Of a stretch of 64,000 nucleotides of DNA, positions 20,300-29,257 are shown piece by piece. Below the pieces are notes generated by a model. It searched no databases. It saw nothing but the letters and a program-made list of their open reading frames with translations, and had not been told where the DNA came from. Position 1 is the first letter of the stretch; each line of letters begins with the position of its first letter. Where the stretch lies: assembly GCF_028716865.1 (NCBI RefSeq), contig NZ_JAQUOY010000008.1, forward strand, positions 22,994 to 86,993. The letters are read 5' to 3'. Source of the stretch: Candidatus Methylomirabilis sp. GTDB taxonomy: Bacteria; Methylomirabilota; Methylomirabilia; Methylomirabilales; Methylomirabilaceae. Position numbers and translations under genes: made by a program.

Positions 20300-20683
20300 G
20301 TGGAGACCTCTGAGGCGATTAGGATCATTGAGGCGCTGGCCAATGGTGCAGACCCTGTTACCGGCGAACTGCTACCGGAATCGAGCCCCTATAATAACCC
20401 ACAGGTCATCAGGGCGCTGTTTCAGGCCCTCCAAGCTCTGGAACACCTTAATGAGAGAGGAAGGCGCCAGCGCACCCTCCCCCCTTATGCCGGAAAACCC
20501 TGGACCGAGGAGGAGGATCGCCTGCTCGCGGAAGCATTCGACGGCAGTGCCTCGTTGAAGGATCTCGCTCTGAAGCACGGTCGTACTGAAGGCGCCATAG
20601 CTGCCCGACTTACTAAGCTTGGCAAAGTATCGGAACGCGCAGAGGCGTATGATCGCGCCGGAAACCCAGGCCAGGGAACATAG
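20300..20683 (+). CDS. Small protein with helix-turn-helix-like C-terminus
   Basis: 127-residue soluble protein. The N-terminal half (EAIRIIEALANGADPVTGEL, then VIRALFQALQALE) is a conserved-looking helical segment. The C-terminal half, PWTEEEDRLLAEAFDG followed by LKHGRTEGAIAARLTKLG, resembles a SANT/Myb-like or sigma-factor HTH. GTG 20300 is preferred because the helical N-terminus begins there; GTG 20267 is an alternative. It lies 170 bases before the helicase gene on the same strand and might regulate the locus. Function not known. Confidence 0.6.
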   Translation: METSEAIRIIEALANGADPVTGELLPESSPYNNPQVIRALFQALQALEHLNERGRRQRTLPPYAGKPWTEEEDRLLAEAFDGSASLKDLALKHGRTEGAIAARLTKLGKVSERAEAYDRAGNPGQGT

Positions 20684-20851
20684 CTTCAGCAGGAGCGCTA
20701 CCGATTCTGCTTAAACTCCAGTCCACTTGTACCGACACGTGTTTTTGCGCAGTTGAATGCGGCAGGCAGGCGGCAAAGGGGCACTTGGCTGAGTGACGTG
20801 GCTACAACACCTTGAACCTGGCAGCAATCCTCTCAGTGGCGGGGACATGAG

Positions 20852-23800
20852 TTGCGGAATGCGTCGACCAACGGCCTCTGGAGTACTGTGAAGAGACAGA
20901 ATCAAGAAGGTAGGATTGAGGTAGGCAACTTGGATAAAGACTTCGCCCCTGGTGACGTGGTCGCGGGGCTGGACGCGTCCGAACTCGTCGAGATTCAGCG
21001 GGTCGCCCCCTTCGGCGGTAAGACGCTCCTTGAGGGAGTCGGGCTTCAGTCCCGCCGACTGGTGAAGCGCCCCTTGGCCACGGAAGAGCTTGCAGCACTC
21101 GTCAAGGTACGCGGCGGGCAGCACACGTTCAACGGCGATGCCAGCCTCTTCCTTCTCTGCGCCGAGGCAGAACGTATCCGCATCGCTCACCAGTTTGATC
21201 CGCTCTTCGCCGTCAACTCCAGCATCGTTGACCCACTCCCGCATCAAGTGGAGGCGGTCTATCGGTACCTCCTCCCCTTGCCGAGAATCCGTTTCCTGTT
21301 GGCCGACGACACAGGAGCGGGTAAGACGATCATGACTGGGCTCTTGATCAAGGAGCTGCTATTCCGGGGAGTGCTTCAGAAGGTCCTGATCATTGTTCCA
21401 GGCGGCCTGACGAAGCAGTGGAAGGAAGAGGAGCTCCAAGAGAAGTTCGGGCTTTACGCACGGCTCGTCAACCGCGCGTCCTTCGAAGCAGAACCGGGCC
21501 AGTTCTCCCGGTATGAAGACGGCATCTTCGTCACGTCCATCGATTTCCTGGCCCGTAATGAAGGCTGTCTCAAGGCCGCCGCTGAAACCCAGTGGGATCT
21601 CGTGGTGGTCGACGAGGCCCATAAGCTCTCGGCCTACGAGTACGGCACGAAGTTGGAAGAGAGCGAGCGGTACAAGGCGGTGAAGGCGCTCACTCGCAAA
21701 ACTGACCACCTCCTGTTCCTTACGGCGACTCCGCACCGCGGAAGAAAGGACACGTTCCGCCGGCTACTCCTGCTTCTCGATGAGGACCTCTTCCAGAAGG
21801 ACGAGCATGTTGCCGACCGGGTACGCGAGCAGGCGGCACCCTACGGCGCATCCAGCGAAGAAAACCTCGACACCGAGCGCCCGATCAGCAAGGCGCGGAA
21901 TCGATTCTTCCTTCGTCGCCTGAAAGAGGAGATGGTTGATTGGGACAACCAAGCGCTCTTCAAGAATCGCCATACGAAGACGACCGGCTATGATCTGACA
22001 CCGGAGGAAAAGATCCTCTATAACGAGGTGACAAGCTACGTTCGCTCAAAGCGCAAGGAGGCCAAGGCGAAGAAGAACCGGAACGTCGAGTTGACCCTCA
22101 TGGTCATGCAGCGCCGCCTGGCCAGCAGCCTCTACGCCATCACGCGGACCCTTGATAACCGACTCCGGGCTCTGAATGAGGTCCTCTCCATACTCAGAGA
22201 TCCCAGCCGTTCAGAGGCGGAGAAAAAGCGACTGTTCCGGGAGACTCCAGACCCAAGCGATCCGCGGGATATCACAGAATACGAGGACCTGACCGAGGAG
22301 GAACGCGAGCGGGTCGACCGGCGGATCTTCCGCCAGGTCCTAACGGATGATCCGAACAAGGTCGAGGAAGAACGCGACGAAGTCGAACGGCTCTTCCGGC
22401 TGGCCGACAGCCTAAAGCACCACAAGGAGGCGAAGTTTGTCGAGCTTCTCACCGTCTTGGATTCCTCCGATGTGATCCGAGCAGAGGATGAAAAGCTCCT
22501 GATCTTTACCGAACACCGCGACACGCTCAACAGCCTTGCCAAGCGCCTCGAGGGAAAGGGGTACACCGTCGCTACGATCCATGGCGGCATGGACGTGGAT
22601 ACGCGCAAACAGGCCCAGCGCACGTTTCGCGCGCGGGCCAAGATCATGGTCGCCACCGACGCGGCAGGTGAAGGCATTAACCTTCAGTTCTGTCGCTACC
22701 TCATCAATTGGGACATCCCGTGGAATCCCAACAGACTTGAACAGCGGATGGGGCGCATCCACCGGTATGGCCAGGCCGATGACGTGTGGGTCTACAACTT
22801 GGTTGCCAGCAATACTCGGGAGGGATCGGTCCTCCAGAAGATCCTCTCGAAACTGGACATCATGCGCGAACAGATGGGGTCTGACCGAGTCTACGACGTG
22901 ATCGACGAGTGGCTGGAGGATGTGCCGCTGGTACGACTGATTGAAAGTGCCATTGATGCGGACGATGAATCGGCGAGTTCCAGAGACACCGACGTTGCGC
23001 TGGCGGCGGCATCACGCGAGAGGGCCGAGCAGCTCATGGCTATCCAGAAGAAGATCTCGCTTGCTTCACGCCTCGATTTGAGATCCGCCCGCGAGCTGCG
23101 CGACGCATCGGACGAGCGCCGACTTCAGCCATTGTTTATCCAGCGGTTCTTTGAACGTGCGTGGACGGCAAGTGGGGGCACCGTCCGTAAGGACGATCAC
23201 TGTCCGGTCTGGCACATCGGCTCTACGCCAACCGCCCTGCTCGAACTCGCCAGGGAGCAGCGACAGGCTCTATCCGAGAACTACGGTACTCCCTTCGTGT
23301 TCGACAAGCAGCTCGTGAGCGTCGCGAGCAAAGTGCGTACCCCTGAGCGCACGAAGCTCATGGGACCCGGGCACCCGCTGTTCGATACCCTAATCGAGTG
23401 GGCGATTCGTGAGGCGCGTCAAGCCTTTGCCAAAGGGGCAACCCTCGTGGACCCCAATATCGCCAAGCCACAGCGAGTCTGGCTCGTCCGTTCAACCATT
23501 GAGGATGGACGTCGGCAATGGCGTCAGGATCGTCGTAAGCCACCGGCCCATGAGCGGCTGGCCATAGTGGTTCACGACCATATGGGTCTTCGCACGACCT
23601 CACCGTCGTACTTGCTCAACTGTACGGCTCCGGAGGCTGCCATCCCGGTTCCCGATGTGGTATCGAAGTCCGCCGAGGAGATTCAGGCATGGGCCTACGA
23701 GCAGATCACCGAGCGGCAGCTCGACCAGGTGACAACTATCCGCACTGAGGAGTGCGACCTGCGCCGGGAATACCTGAACACGGCCTTCACGGATCTTATC

Positions 23801-24460
23801 CTCGACCTGCAGGGAGAACTGAACGACCTTCAGCAGGCACTACTGTACGGCGACGACGATGCTCAGGAACGTGAGCGACTTCAACAGCGAGTTGAAGATC
23901 TGAAGGCTCGGAAGGTGGAACGGCTCAAGGAGTTGGAGCTTATGATGAAGTTGACCGCCAACCTTCCCGATCTTCTGACGGAGGCTGTGATCGCCCCGGT
24001 TCCTGTGGCGACGGTGGAAAGCGAGGAGGAGGCGCCGGCGAAAGGCTTCCCGATGCGCCGCGACGACGAAGTCGAGGCCATCGCGATGGATGTGGCTATG
24101 CGCTACGAGCGCAGTCGTGGATGGACGCCCACAGACGTGAGCCGGGATGGAGAGCACTACGACGTTCGATCTGAGGGGCCGGGTGGCGAGAAACGGTTCA
24201 TCGAGGTCAAAGGCCGAGCCCAGTCGGGCGCTATCATCCTGACGGGTCCAGAATTGGACAAGTTGGGTCAGCTCGGCGAGCGGGCTTGGCTCTACGTCAT
24301 TACCTTCTGCAAGGGTGAGCGGCCGCGGTTACGGATTATCCAAGACCCAATTTCGAAGCTCACCCCGGAGATGCTGTACCGACAGATCCAGTACCTCATT
24401 GAAGAGAACGACTGGGCGGGACAGGGGGTTGAAGTCGCACCGGACGGATGGTCGGAATGA
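20852..24460 (+). CDS. SNF2-family helicase with C-terminal DUF3883
   Basis: Up to 1,202 residues. Helicase motifs: Walker A LLADDTGAGKTIMTG (~151), VVDEAHKL (~253), LTATPHRG (~291), TDAAGEGINLQF (~604) and QRMGRIHRYGQ (~630). A coiled-coil-like charged stretch near 1000 precedes DUF3883 (~1080-1160, GGEKRFIEVKGRAQ), a PD-(D/E)XK-like module common in defence proteins. The first codon used is TTG 20852; TTG 20930 after GAGGTAGG is an equally plausible start. It heads an operon ending in a DUF1156 methyltransferase and a DUF499 ATPase. It resembles the SNF2 helicases of DISARM-like systems, but DrmA/B are absent. Its last ~35 codons recur twice downstream. Confidence 0.9.
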   Translation: MRNASTNGLWSTVKRQNQEGRIEVGNLDKDFAPGDVVAGLDASELVEIQRVAPFGGKTLLEGVGLQSRRLVKRPLATEELAALVKVRGGQHTFNGDASLFLLCAEAERIRIAHQFDPLFAVNSSIVDPLPHQVEAVYRYLLPLPRIRFLLADDTGAGKTIMTGLLIKELLFRGVLQKVLIIVPGGLTKQWKEEELQEKFGLYARLVNRASFEAEPGQFSRYEDGIFVTSIDFLARNEGCLKAAAETQWDLVVVDEAHKLSAYEYGTKLEESERYKAVKALTRKTDHLLFLTATPHRGRKDTFRRLLLLLDEDLFQKDEHVADRVREQAAPYGASSEENLDTERPISKARNRFFLRRLKEEMVDWDNQALFKNRHTKTTGYDLTPEEKILYNEVTSYVRSKRKEAKAKKNRNVELTLMVMQRRLASSLYAITRTLDNRLRALNEVLSILRDPSRSEAEKKRLFRETPDPSDPRDITEYEDLTEEERERVDRRIFRQVLTDDPNKVEEERDEVERLFRLADSLKHHKEAKFVELLTVLDSSDVIRAEDEKLLIFTEHRDTLNSLAKRLEGKGYTVATIHGGMDVDTRKQAQRTFRARAKIMVATDAAGEGINLQFCRYLINWDIPWNPNRLEQRMGRIHRYGQADDVWVYNLVASNTREGSVLQKILSKLDIMREQMGSDRVYDVIDEWLEDVPLVRLIESAIDADDESASSRDTDVALAAASRERAEQLMAIQKKISLASRLDLRSARELRDASDERRLQPLFIQRFFERAWTASGGTVRKDDHCPVWHIGSTPTALLELAREQRQALSENYGTPFVFDKQLVSVASKVRTPERTKLMGPGHPLFDTLIEWAIREARQAFAKGATLVDPNIAKPQRVWLVRSTIEDGRRQWRQDRRKPPAHERLAIVVHDHMGLRTTSPSYLLNCTAPEAAIPVPDVVSKSAEEIQAWAYEQITERQLDQVTTIRTEECDLRREYLNTAFTDLILDLQGELNDLQQALLYGDDDAQERERLQQRVEDLKARKVERLKELELMMKLTANLPDLLTEAVIAPVPVATVESEEEAPAKGFPMRRDDEVEAIAMDVAMRYERSRGWTPTDVSRDGEHYDVRSEGPGGEKRFIEVKGRAQSGAIILTGPELDKLGQLGERAWLYVITFCKGERPRLRIIQDPISKLTPEMLYRQIQYLIEENDWAGQGVEVAPDGWSE

Positions 24461-25821
24461 TCGAAGGATTCCTGGCCCGTGACGAGGGTAAGACGCTGGA
24501 GTTCAAGGAGAACTGCCGCCCGCTCCAGGGTATCGTGCGGACTGCCGTCGCCTTTGCCAACACTGCGGGTGGTACTATTGTCATCGGCGTGAAGGACAAA
24601 ACGAAAGAGGTGATCGGCATCGCTGATCCTCTGCTGAACGAGGAGCGGCTGGCCAATGCTTTTGCTGATGGCATCCGCCCGCTGCTGGTTCCCGACATCC
24701 AAATCCACGCCTGGCGAAAGCGCCAACTGCTTGTTGTGACGGTGCCGCATGCTGTGGGACCGTTTTACGTCCGCTCCGAAGGGTCTGAAGCCGGTGTCTA
24801 TATCCGGCTCGGATCGACCAACCGCCCGGCGGGACCGGAATTGCTCGCAGAACTCCAACGCCTGGCCCGAAACACGTTCTTTGACGAGCAACCCTGCTCG
24901 GAAACGAACTCGGACGATATTGACGTCCGAGCAGCGTCCGAGTTCTTCGCGGCCGTCTCCAGACCGCTGAGCCCGGCAAAACAGCGGTCCCTGGGGCTGC
25001 TGGTGGGACAAGGTACACGAGCAGTGCCGAGTATCGGAGCCGTACTCCTCTTCGGCAAGACGCGGGGGCGCCTGTTCCCCTCGGCTACGATACGCTGCGC
25101 GCGATTCCTCGGGAAGGACACAGCCAAGTTCCTGGATCAAACCGAGATTGATGAGTATCTGCCGAAGTCCGTGGACAGCGCGGTGGCGTTCATCGAGCGC
25201 CACACGCGGCAGGGCATCGAGATTGGGCGCGTTCGACGGCGCGACGTGCCGGAGTACCCGGTCGAGGCGGTGCGCGAGGCGATCATCAATGCTATCGTCC
25301 ACGCCGACTACAGCATTGGCGGGGCCGGTACGAAGATCGCCATCTTCGACGACCGGATCGAGATCACGAACCCTGGCTTGCTCCCGTTTGGACTGACGCT
25401 GGAGGCCGCTCTGGCAGGTGTCTCACGCCTCCGCAACCGCGTGATTGGCCGAACGTTCCGCGAACTGGGACTCATCGAGCAGTGGGGCTCAGGTCTCGGA
25501 CGGATCACGGTCGCCTGCGCAAACGCCGGCCAGCCTGCCCCGCGATTCGAGGAACTGGGCACCAACTTCCGGGTCACCTTGTTCGGGGAGCGCGTGAAGG
25601 CTCCAGCGCAGCCGGAGTGGCAGTCTGAGTTGCTGGGGTACCTCGCGAAGAAAAATCGAATCTCCACTCGGGTGGCCGGAGAGTTGTGGAAGATTCCCGA
25701 CCGTACGGCAAGAAGGCGCCTGCGCCGACTGGTTGATGACGGGCTGCTTGTCGAGGTTGGCAGCGGTCCCAAGGACCCGTACCGTGCGTACGTGTTGAGG
25801 GAAGAGAGGCGTGGCCGATGA
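24448..25821 (+). CDS. AlbA_2/GHKL-type ATP-binding regulator
   Basis: 457-residue protein of the Schlafen-AlbA_2 plus ATPase type often annotated as RecG-related. The N-terminal AlbA_2 domain has TLEFKENCRPLQGIVRTAVA and GGTIVIGVKDKTKEV. The central GHKL-like part has AIINAIVHADYSIGG, FDDRIEITNPG and EQWGSGLGRI. A C-terminal winged helix (RTARRRLRRLVDDGLLVEVG) should bind DNA. It overlaps the helicase gene by 13 bases. Related proteins are transcription regulators or defence effectors. A broken, inverted relative of its AlbA_2 segment lies at 50921-51072. Confidence 0.82.
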   Translation: MVGMIEGFLARDEGKTLEFKENCRPLQGIVRTAVAFANTAGGTIVIGVKDKTKEVIGIADPLLNEERLANAFADGIRPLLVPDIQIHAWRKRQLLVVTVPHAVGPFYVRSEGSEAGVYIRLGSTNRPAGPELLAELQRLARNTFFDEQPCSETNSDDIDVRAASEFFAAVSRPLSPAKQRSLGLLVGQGTRAVPSIGAVLLFGKTRGRLFPSATIRCARFLGKDTAKFLDQTEIDEYLPKSVDSAVAFIERHTRQGIEIGRVRRRDVPEYPVEAVREAIINAIVHADYSIGGAGTKIAIFDDRIEITNPGLLPFGLTLEAALAGVSRLRNRVIGRTFRELGLIEQWGSGLGRITVACANAGQPAPRFEELGTNFRVTLFGERVKAPAQPEWQSELLGYLAKKNRISTRVAGELWKIPDRTARRRLRRLVDDGLLVEVGSGPKDPYRAYVLREERRGR

Positions 25822-25829
25822 GGAGAGGT

Positions 25830-25955
25830 ATGATCCACGATCCCATCTCGAAGCTCAACCCGGAGATGCTGTACCGGCAGTTGCAGTTCTTGGTTGACGA
25901 GAGCAACTGGCAACGCTACGAGATCGAGGCAGGAAATGGCAAAGAACATTCATGA
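25830..25955 (+). pseudogene. Remnant copy 1 of the helicase 3' end
   Basis: A 41-codon frame beginning MIHDPISKLNPEMLYRQLQF, closely similar to the helicase C-terminus (IIQDPISKLTPEMLYRQIQY). It is preceded by GAGGAGAGGT, so it may still be translated. At DNA level it shares CATCTCGAAGCTCAACC with remnant copy 2 and differs from the intact gene there. It overlaps the next gene by 20 bases. I read it as the border left when cargo genes attached to another copy of the helicase were joined into this operon. Confidence 0.8.
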
Positions 25956-27303
25956 GATTCGGGACCCGATCCACGTATTTGTGAGGCTGGATTCACACGA
26001 GCGTCAGGTCCTTGACTCACGTCCGTTCCAGCGTCTTCGGCATATCCACCAGCTAGCGTTGTCTCACCTCGTATACCCGGGGTGCACACACAGGCGTTTC
26101 GAACACTCGCTCGGTGTTATGGAGCTAGCCGGTCGCGTCTTCGATGTCATTACACAACAAGACGCAATAACCGATGAGATTAAGCAACAGCTTCCCCAGA
26201 TATCTTGTACGGATGCGCTTGCTTACTGGAAACGTGTTCTGCGGATGGCCGCTCTCTGTCATGACATTGGCCACTTGCCTTTCTCGCATACATCGGAAGA
26301 CCTTCTCCCAGCGGGCTGGACTCACGAAATCCTGACGGCGGAGATCATCAAGAGTGCAGAGATGCAGGATATCTGGCAGAACATGACGCCACCGCTCCGG
26401 GCTGAGGACATCGTCAAGCTAGCAATCGGCCCGAAGAAAGCTGCTAAGGTTGGGGTTAAGGCGTTCTCCGATTGGGAAGCAATTCTCGCTGAAATCATCG
26501 TTGGGGATGCTTTCGGCGTGGACCGAATGGACTATCTTCTTCGAGATTCGTATCACGCTGGTGTAACCTATGGCAAGTTTGACCACTATCGCTTGATCGA
26601 TACGTTGCGTATTCTTACACCGCCGCCAGTTAAGAAAACGGAGCGGATGGAGGCTGAAGGGCGATCAGCAGACGACAGCAAGGAAGTAATGCTGGGGATA
26701 GAGGTCGGTGGTCTACATTCAGCCGAGTCACTTCTGTTGGCGCGGTACTTTATGTTTATGCAGGTCTATTGCCACCCGGTACGCCGCATCTATGATATCC
26801 ACCTACGGGATTTCCTTAAAGAGTGGCTACCGCACAGTACCTTCAGCACAGACATCGAACAACACTTAGCCATGACGGATATCGAAGTCATGCACGCTCT
26901 GCGCGGCGCTTGTTGTGACGAGGCAATTGCGGGCCATAAGCACGCAAAGCTCATCCTGCACCGGAAACACTTCAAGGTTCTATACGCAAGGAACCCAGAC
27001 GACACACAAAAGAATCCCGACGCAGTTGCCACCATTCACACAGCTGTTAGCGAGCGTTTTGGTGAAGCGAACGTCAGAATAGACACTTATACTCAGAGCG
27101 GAGGAGCACCTGAGTTCCCAGTGCTAGAGAATGACGGACGTATTGTATCGTCACTGGCGGAGTCGCAACCCTTGAGGAACCTACCTGTTGTTGCAACGGG
27201 TTACGTCTTTATCAACCGGGATTGTCGAGAAAAGGCCAAGGTGTGGCTTGAAGGGAATCGTGACGATATCCTCGCGAAACAGGAGGGGGAGGAGGAAGGA
27301 TGA
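25936..27303 (+). CDS. HD-superfamily phosphohydrolase (SAMHD1/dGTPase-like)
   Basis: 455-residue HD protein. The first His lies in RRFEHSLGVMELA (~55), the HD pair in ALCHDIGHLPFSHT (~106-120), and the distal Asp in FGVDRMDYLLRDS. This is the metal-dependent pattern of bacterial SAMHD1-like and dGTPase-like proteins, some of which starve phage by degrading dNTPs. ATG 25936 after AGGCAGGAA is chosen over an upstream TTG. By eye the gene is less GC-rich than the helicase and methyltransferase around it, which fits separate acquisition. It overlaps the next gene by four bases. Confidence 0.85.
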   Translation: MAKNIHEIRDPIHVFVRLDSHERQVLDSRPFQRLRHIHQLALSHLVYPGCTHRRFEHSLGVMELAGRVFDVITQQDAITDEIKQQLPQISCTDALAYWKRVLRMAALCHDIGHLPFSHTSEDLLPAGWTHEILTAEIIKSAEMQDIWQNMTPPLRAEDIVKLAIGPKKAAKVGVKAFSDWEAILAEIIVGDAFGVDRMDYLLRDSYHAGVTYGKFDHYRLIDTLRILTPPPVKKTERMEAEGRSADDSKEVMLGIEVGGLHSAESLLLARYFMFMQVYCHPVRRIYDIHLRDFLKEWLPHSTFSTDIEQHLAMTDIEVMHALRGACCDEAIAGHKHAKLILHRKHFKVLYARNPDDTQKNPDAVATIHTAVSERFGEANVRIDTYTQSGGAPEFPVLENDGRIVSSLAESQPLRNLPVVATGYVFINRDCREKAKVWLEGNRDDILAKQEGEEEG

Positions 27304-27851
27304 GCATGAAACCGAGGCAAAGGCAAGCCGTATTGTTGCAACTGGTCAATGGCATGAGTGAGCATGGTAGTTGGTGCGGAGAGACTCATGTGCAGAAGGC
27401 GGCCTATTTTTTGAAAGAACTCACAGCAATTCCACTGGAACTGGATTTCATTCTCTACAAACATGGCCCGTTCTCATTCGATTTGCGGGATGAGCTAACG
27501 GCTATGCAGGCCGATGGGTTACTGCAAATGCGCATTCAACAGCCGCCATATGGTCCCTCGTTGAAGCCAACGAACAATGGAGAGGAGCTTATGCGCCGCT
27601 GGCCAGTGACGCTGAAGCGAAATCATAAGCGGATCGAGTTTGTGGCAAATCGTCTCGGTCCACTTAGAGTGACGGAGCTTGAGCGCCTAGCAACGGCGCT
27701 CTACGTCACGAAGGAAGATCCTGGGATGGATGCTGAGACACGTGCCCAGCGCGTCAATGCGCTAAAACCACATGTATCTGTAATGGAAGCACGGACAGCG
27801 ATTAATGCTATTGACGATATGATCAAGGAATGTCCAAGTACAATGGCATGA
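27300..27851 (+). CDS. SocA/DUF4065- or YwgA-like protein paired with the HD gene
   Basis: 183-residue soluble protein. The N-terminal half (HVQKAAYFLKELTAIPLELD, FILYKHGPFSFDLRDEL) resembles the Panacea/SocA (DUF4065) and YwgA group, in which a KxxYF and a GP-hS pattern recur. Such proteins often act as antitoxins or adaptors of toxins. It is coupled to the HD gene by an ATGA overlap and to the following chimeric frame by another. A role as partner or inhibitor of the HD enzyme is a reasonable guess, not shown. Confidence 0.6.
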   Translation: MSMKPRQRQAVLLQLVNGMSEHGSWCGETHVQKAAYFLKELTAIPLELDFILYKHGPFSFDLRDELTAMQADGLLQMRIQQPPYGPSLKPTNNGEELMRRWPVTLKRNHKRIEFVANRLGPLRVTELERLATALYVTKEDPGMDAETRAQRVNALKPHVSVMEARTAINAIDDMIKECPSTMA

Positions 27852-28096
27852 ACAACGACTGTCCCCACCTGATCGAGGTGGCGCTTCCGATGCGGGAGAT
27901 CTCGGCGGAGAGTGTGCATCAGAGGAAGGCGCAGCGTGGGCACATCTCGGCATTACACCTTTGGCGGCCGCGGTTGCGCATTATCCGGGACCCCATCTCG
28001 AAGCTCAACCTGGAGATGCTGTACCGGCAAGTCCAGTACCTGGTTGAAGAGGAAGACCGGAGCCGACAGGGTATTGTCGTGCAGGAGGTGCCGTGA
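27848..28096 (+). pseudogene. Chimera: methyltransferase 5' end joined to helicase 3' end
   Basis: 82-codon frame. Residues 1-39 (CPHLIEVALPMREISAESVH, then HISALHLW) match the N-terminus of the DUF1156 methyltransferase (CPRLIEVALPIREISAESVR). Residues ~40-82 (RPRLRIIRDPISKLNLEML, then YRQVQYLVEE) match the helicase C-terminus. The joint falls at TGG-CGGCCGCGG, where both parents have GC-rich CGGCC-type sequence. It is open from ATG to stop and coupled by ATGA and GTGA overlaps on both sides, so it may be translated. This is what a deletion between tandem copies of a helicase...methyltransferase unit would leave. Confidence 0.85.
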
Positions 28097-29256
28097 GCGA
28101 AAAGTCGAAAGACGTAAAGCGGTTTTCCAAGATTGTGCTTGAGAACTGGAAGAATTTTGCGCGTGTTGAAGTACCACTCCAGCGGCGCGTTTTTCTAGTG
28201 GGGCCGAACGCTTCAGGAAAATCAAACTTTCTCGATGTATTCCGATTCCTGGGTCATCTGGCGTCTCCAGGCGGAGGTTTTCGAGAAGCCATCATGCGGC
28301 GCGGTGGCGTCAGCGCCATTCGGTGTCTGGCGGCGAGGCGCTATCCTGACGTTGCGGTCAGCGTAATCGTTGAGGCGGGCGACGGATCGGCGAGATGGGA
28401 ATACGAATTGAGGTTTTACCAAGATAATCAGCGCCGGCCGCTTGTCCGCAAGGAGAAAGTGATTCTGGACGGGAACGTACTGCTGAATCGCCCTGACGAA
28501 GATGATAAGAAAGACCCGGAGCGCTTAACCCAGACGCACTTGGAGCAGGTCAACGTGAACCGATCATTTCGAGAGATTGTGAGCTACTTCGAGTCGGTAC
28601 GTTACCTGCACATCGTTCCGCAGCTCGTGCGGGAACCAGATCGCTCGGTGGGGCGACCCAACGACCCATATGGTGGAGACTTCCTGGAACAGTTGGCGAA
28701 AACGCAGGAGCGCACCAGAATGGCGCGTCTAAGGCGTATTCAGGATGCACTTCGTGTGGCCGTCCCGCAGCTCAAGGAGATCGAGTTGTGGCGTGATGCT
28801 CGGGGCACACCGCATCTGCGCGGCAAGTATGAGCACTGGAGACCCCAAGGAGCATGGCAGACCGAGGAGCAGTTCTCGGACGGTACTCTACGACTGATGG
28901 GGCTTCTCTGGGCCGTGATGGAAGGTAGTGGTCCGGTCTTGCTTGAGGAGCCCGAGCTTTCACTCCATCCCGAAATCGTGCATTTTCTTCCGCAGATGTT
29001 CGCCCGCGTTCAACGACGAACGGGGAAACAGATCATCCTGAGCACCCACTCGCCGGACTTGCTCCGGGATGAGGGAATCGGGCTCGACGAGGTGCTATTG
29101 CTAAGCCCCAGCCTGGAGGGAACTGCGGTCAGGCCTGCAAGCGACTTCGACGAAATACGCCACCTTCTCGAGGGCGGGGTGACGCTTGCCGAGGCTGTGA
29201 TCCCCAAGACCCGGCCGGAGAAGGCGGAGCAACTGTCGCTCTTTGGGGATCTTTGA
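28093..29256 (+). CDS. AAA/OLD-like ABC-type ATPase
   Basis: 387 residues, GTG start overlapping the previous stop. Walker A VGPNASGKSNFLD (~37), signature-like QFSDGTLRLMGLLWA and Walker B PVLLEEPELSLHPEI (~281), then ILSTHSPDLL. This is the AAA_21 ATPase class found with TOPRIM or other nucleases in defence pairs such as OLD-like, RloA/B-like and PARIS-like systems. The next gene, two bases downstream, encodes a TOPRIM-like protein, the expected partner. Confidence 0.85.
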   Translation: MSEKSKDVKRFSKIVLENWKNFARVEVPLQRRVFLVGPNASGKSNFLDVFRFLGHLASPGGGFREAIMRRGGVSAIRCLAARRYPDVAVSVIVEAGDGSARWEYELRFYQDNQRRPLVRKEKVILDGNVLLNRPDEDDKKDPERLTQTHLEQVNVNRSFREIVSYFESVRYLHIVPQLVREPDRSVGRPNDPYGGDFLEQLAKTQERTRMARLRRIQDALRVAVPQLKEIELWRDARGTPHLRGKYEHWRPQGAWQTEEQFSDGTLRLMGLLWAVMEGSGPVLLEEPELSLHPEIVHFLPQMFARVQRRTGKQIILSTHSPDLLRDEGIGLDEVLLLSPSLEGTAVRPASDFDEIRHLLEGGVTLAEAVIPKTRPEKAEQLSLFGDL

Positions 29257-29257
29257 T

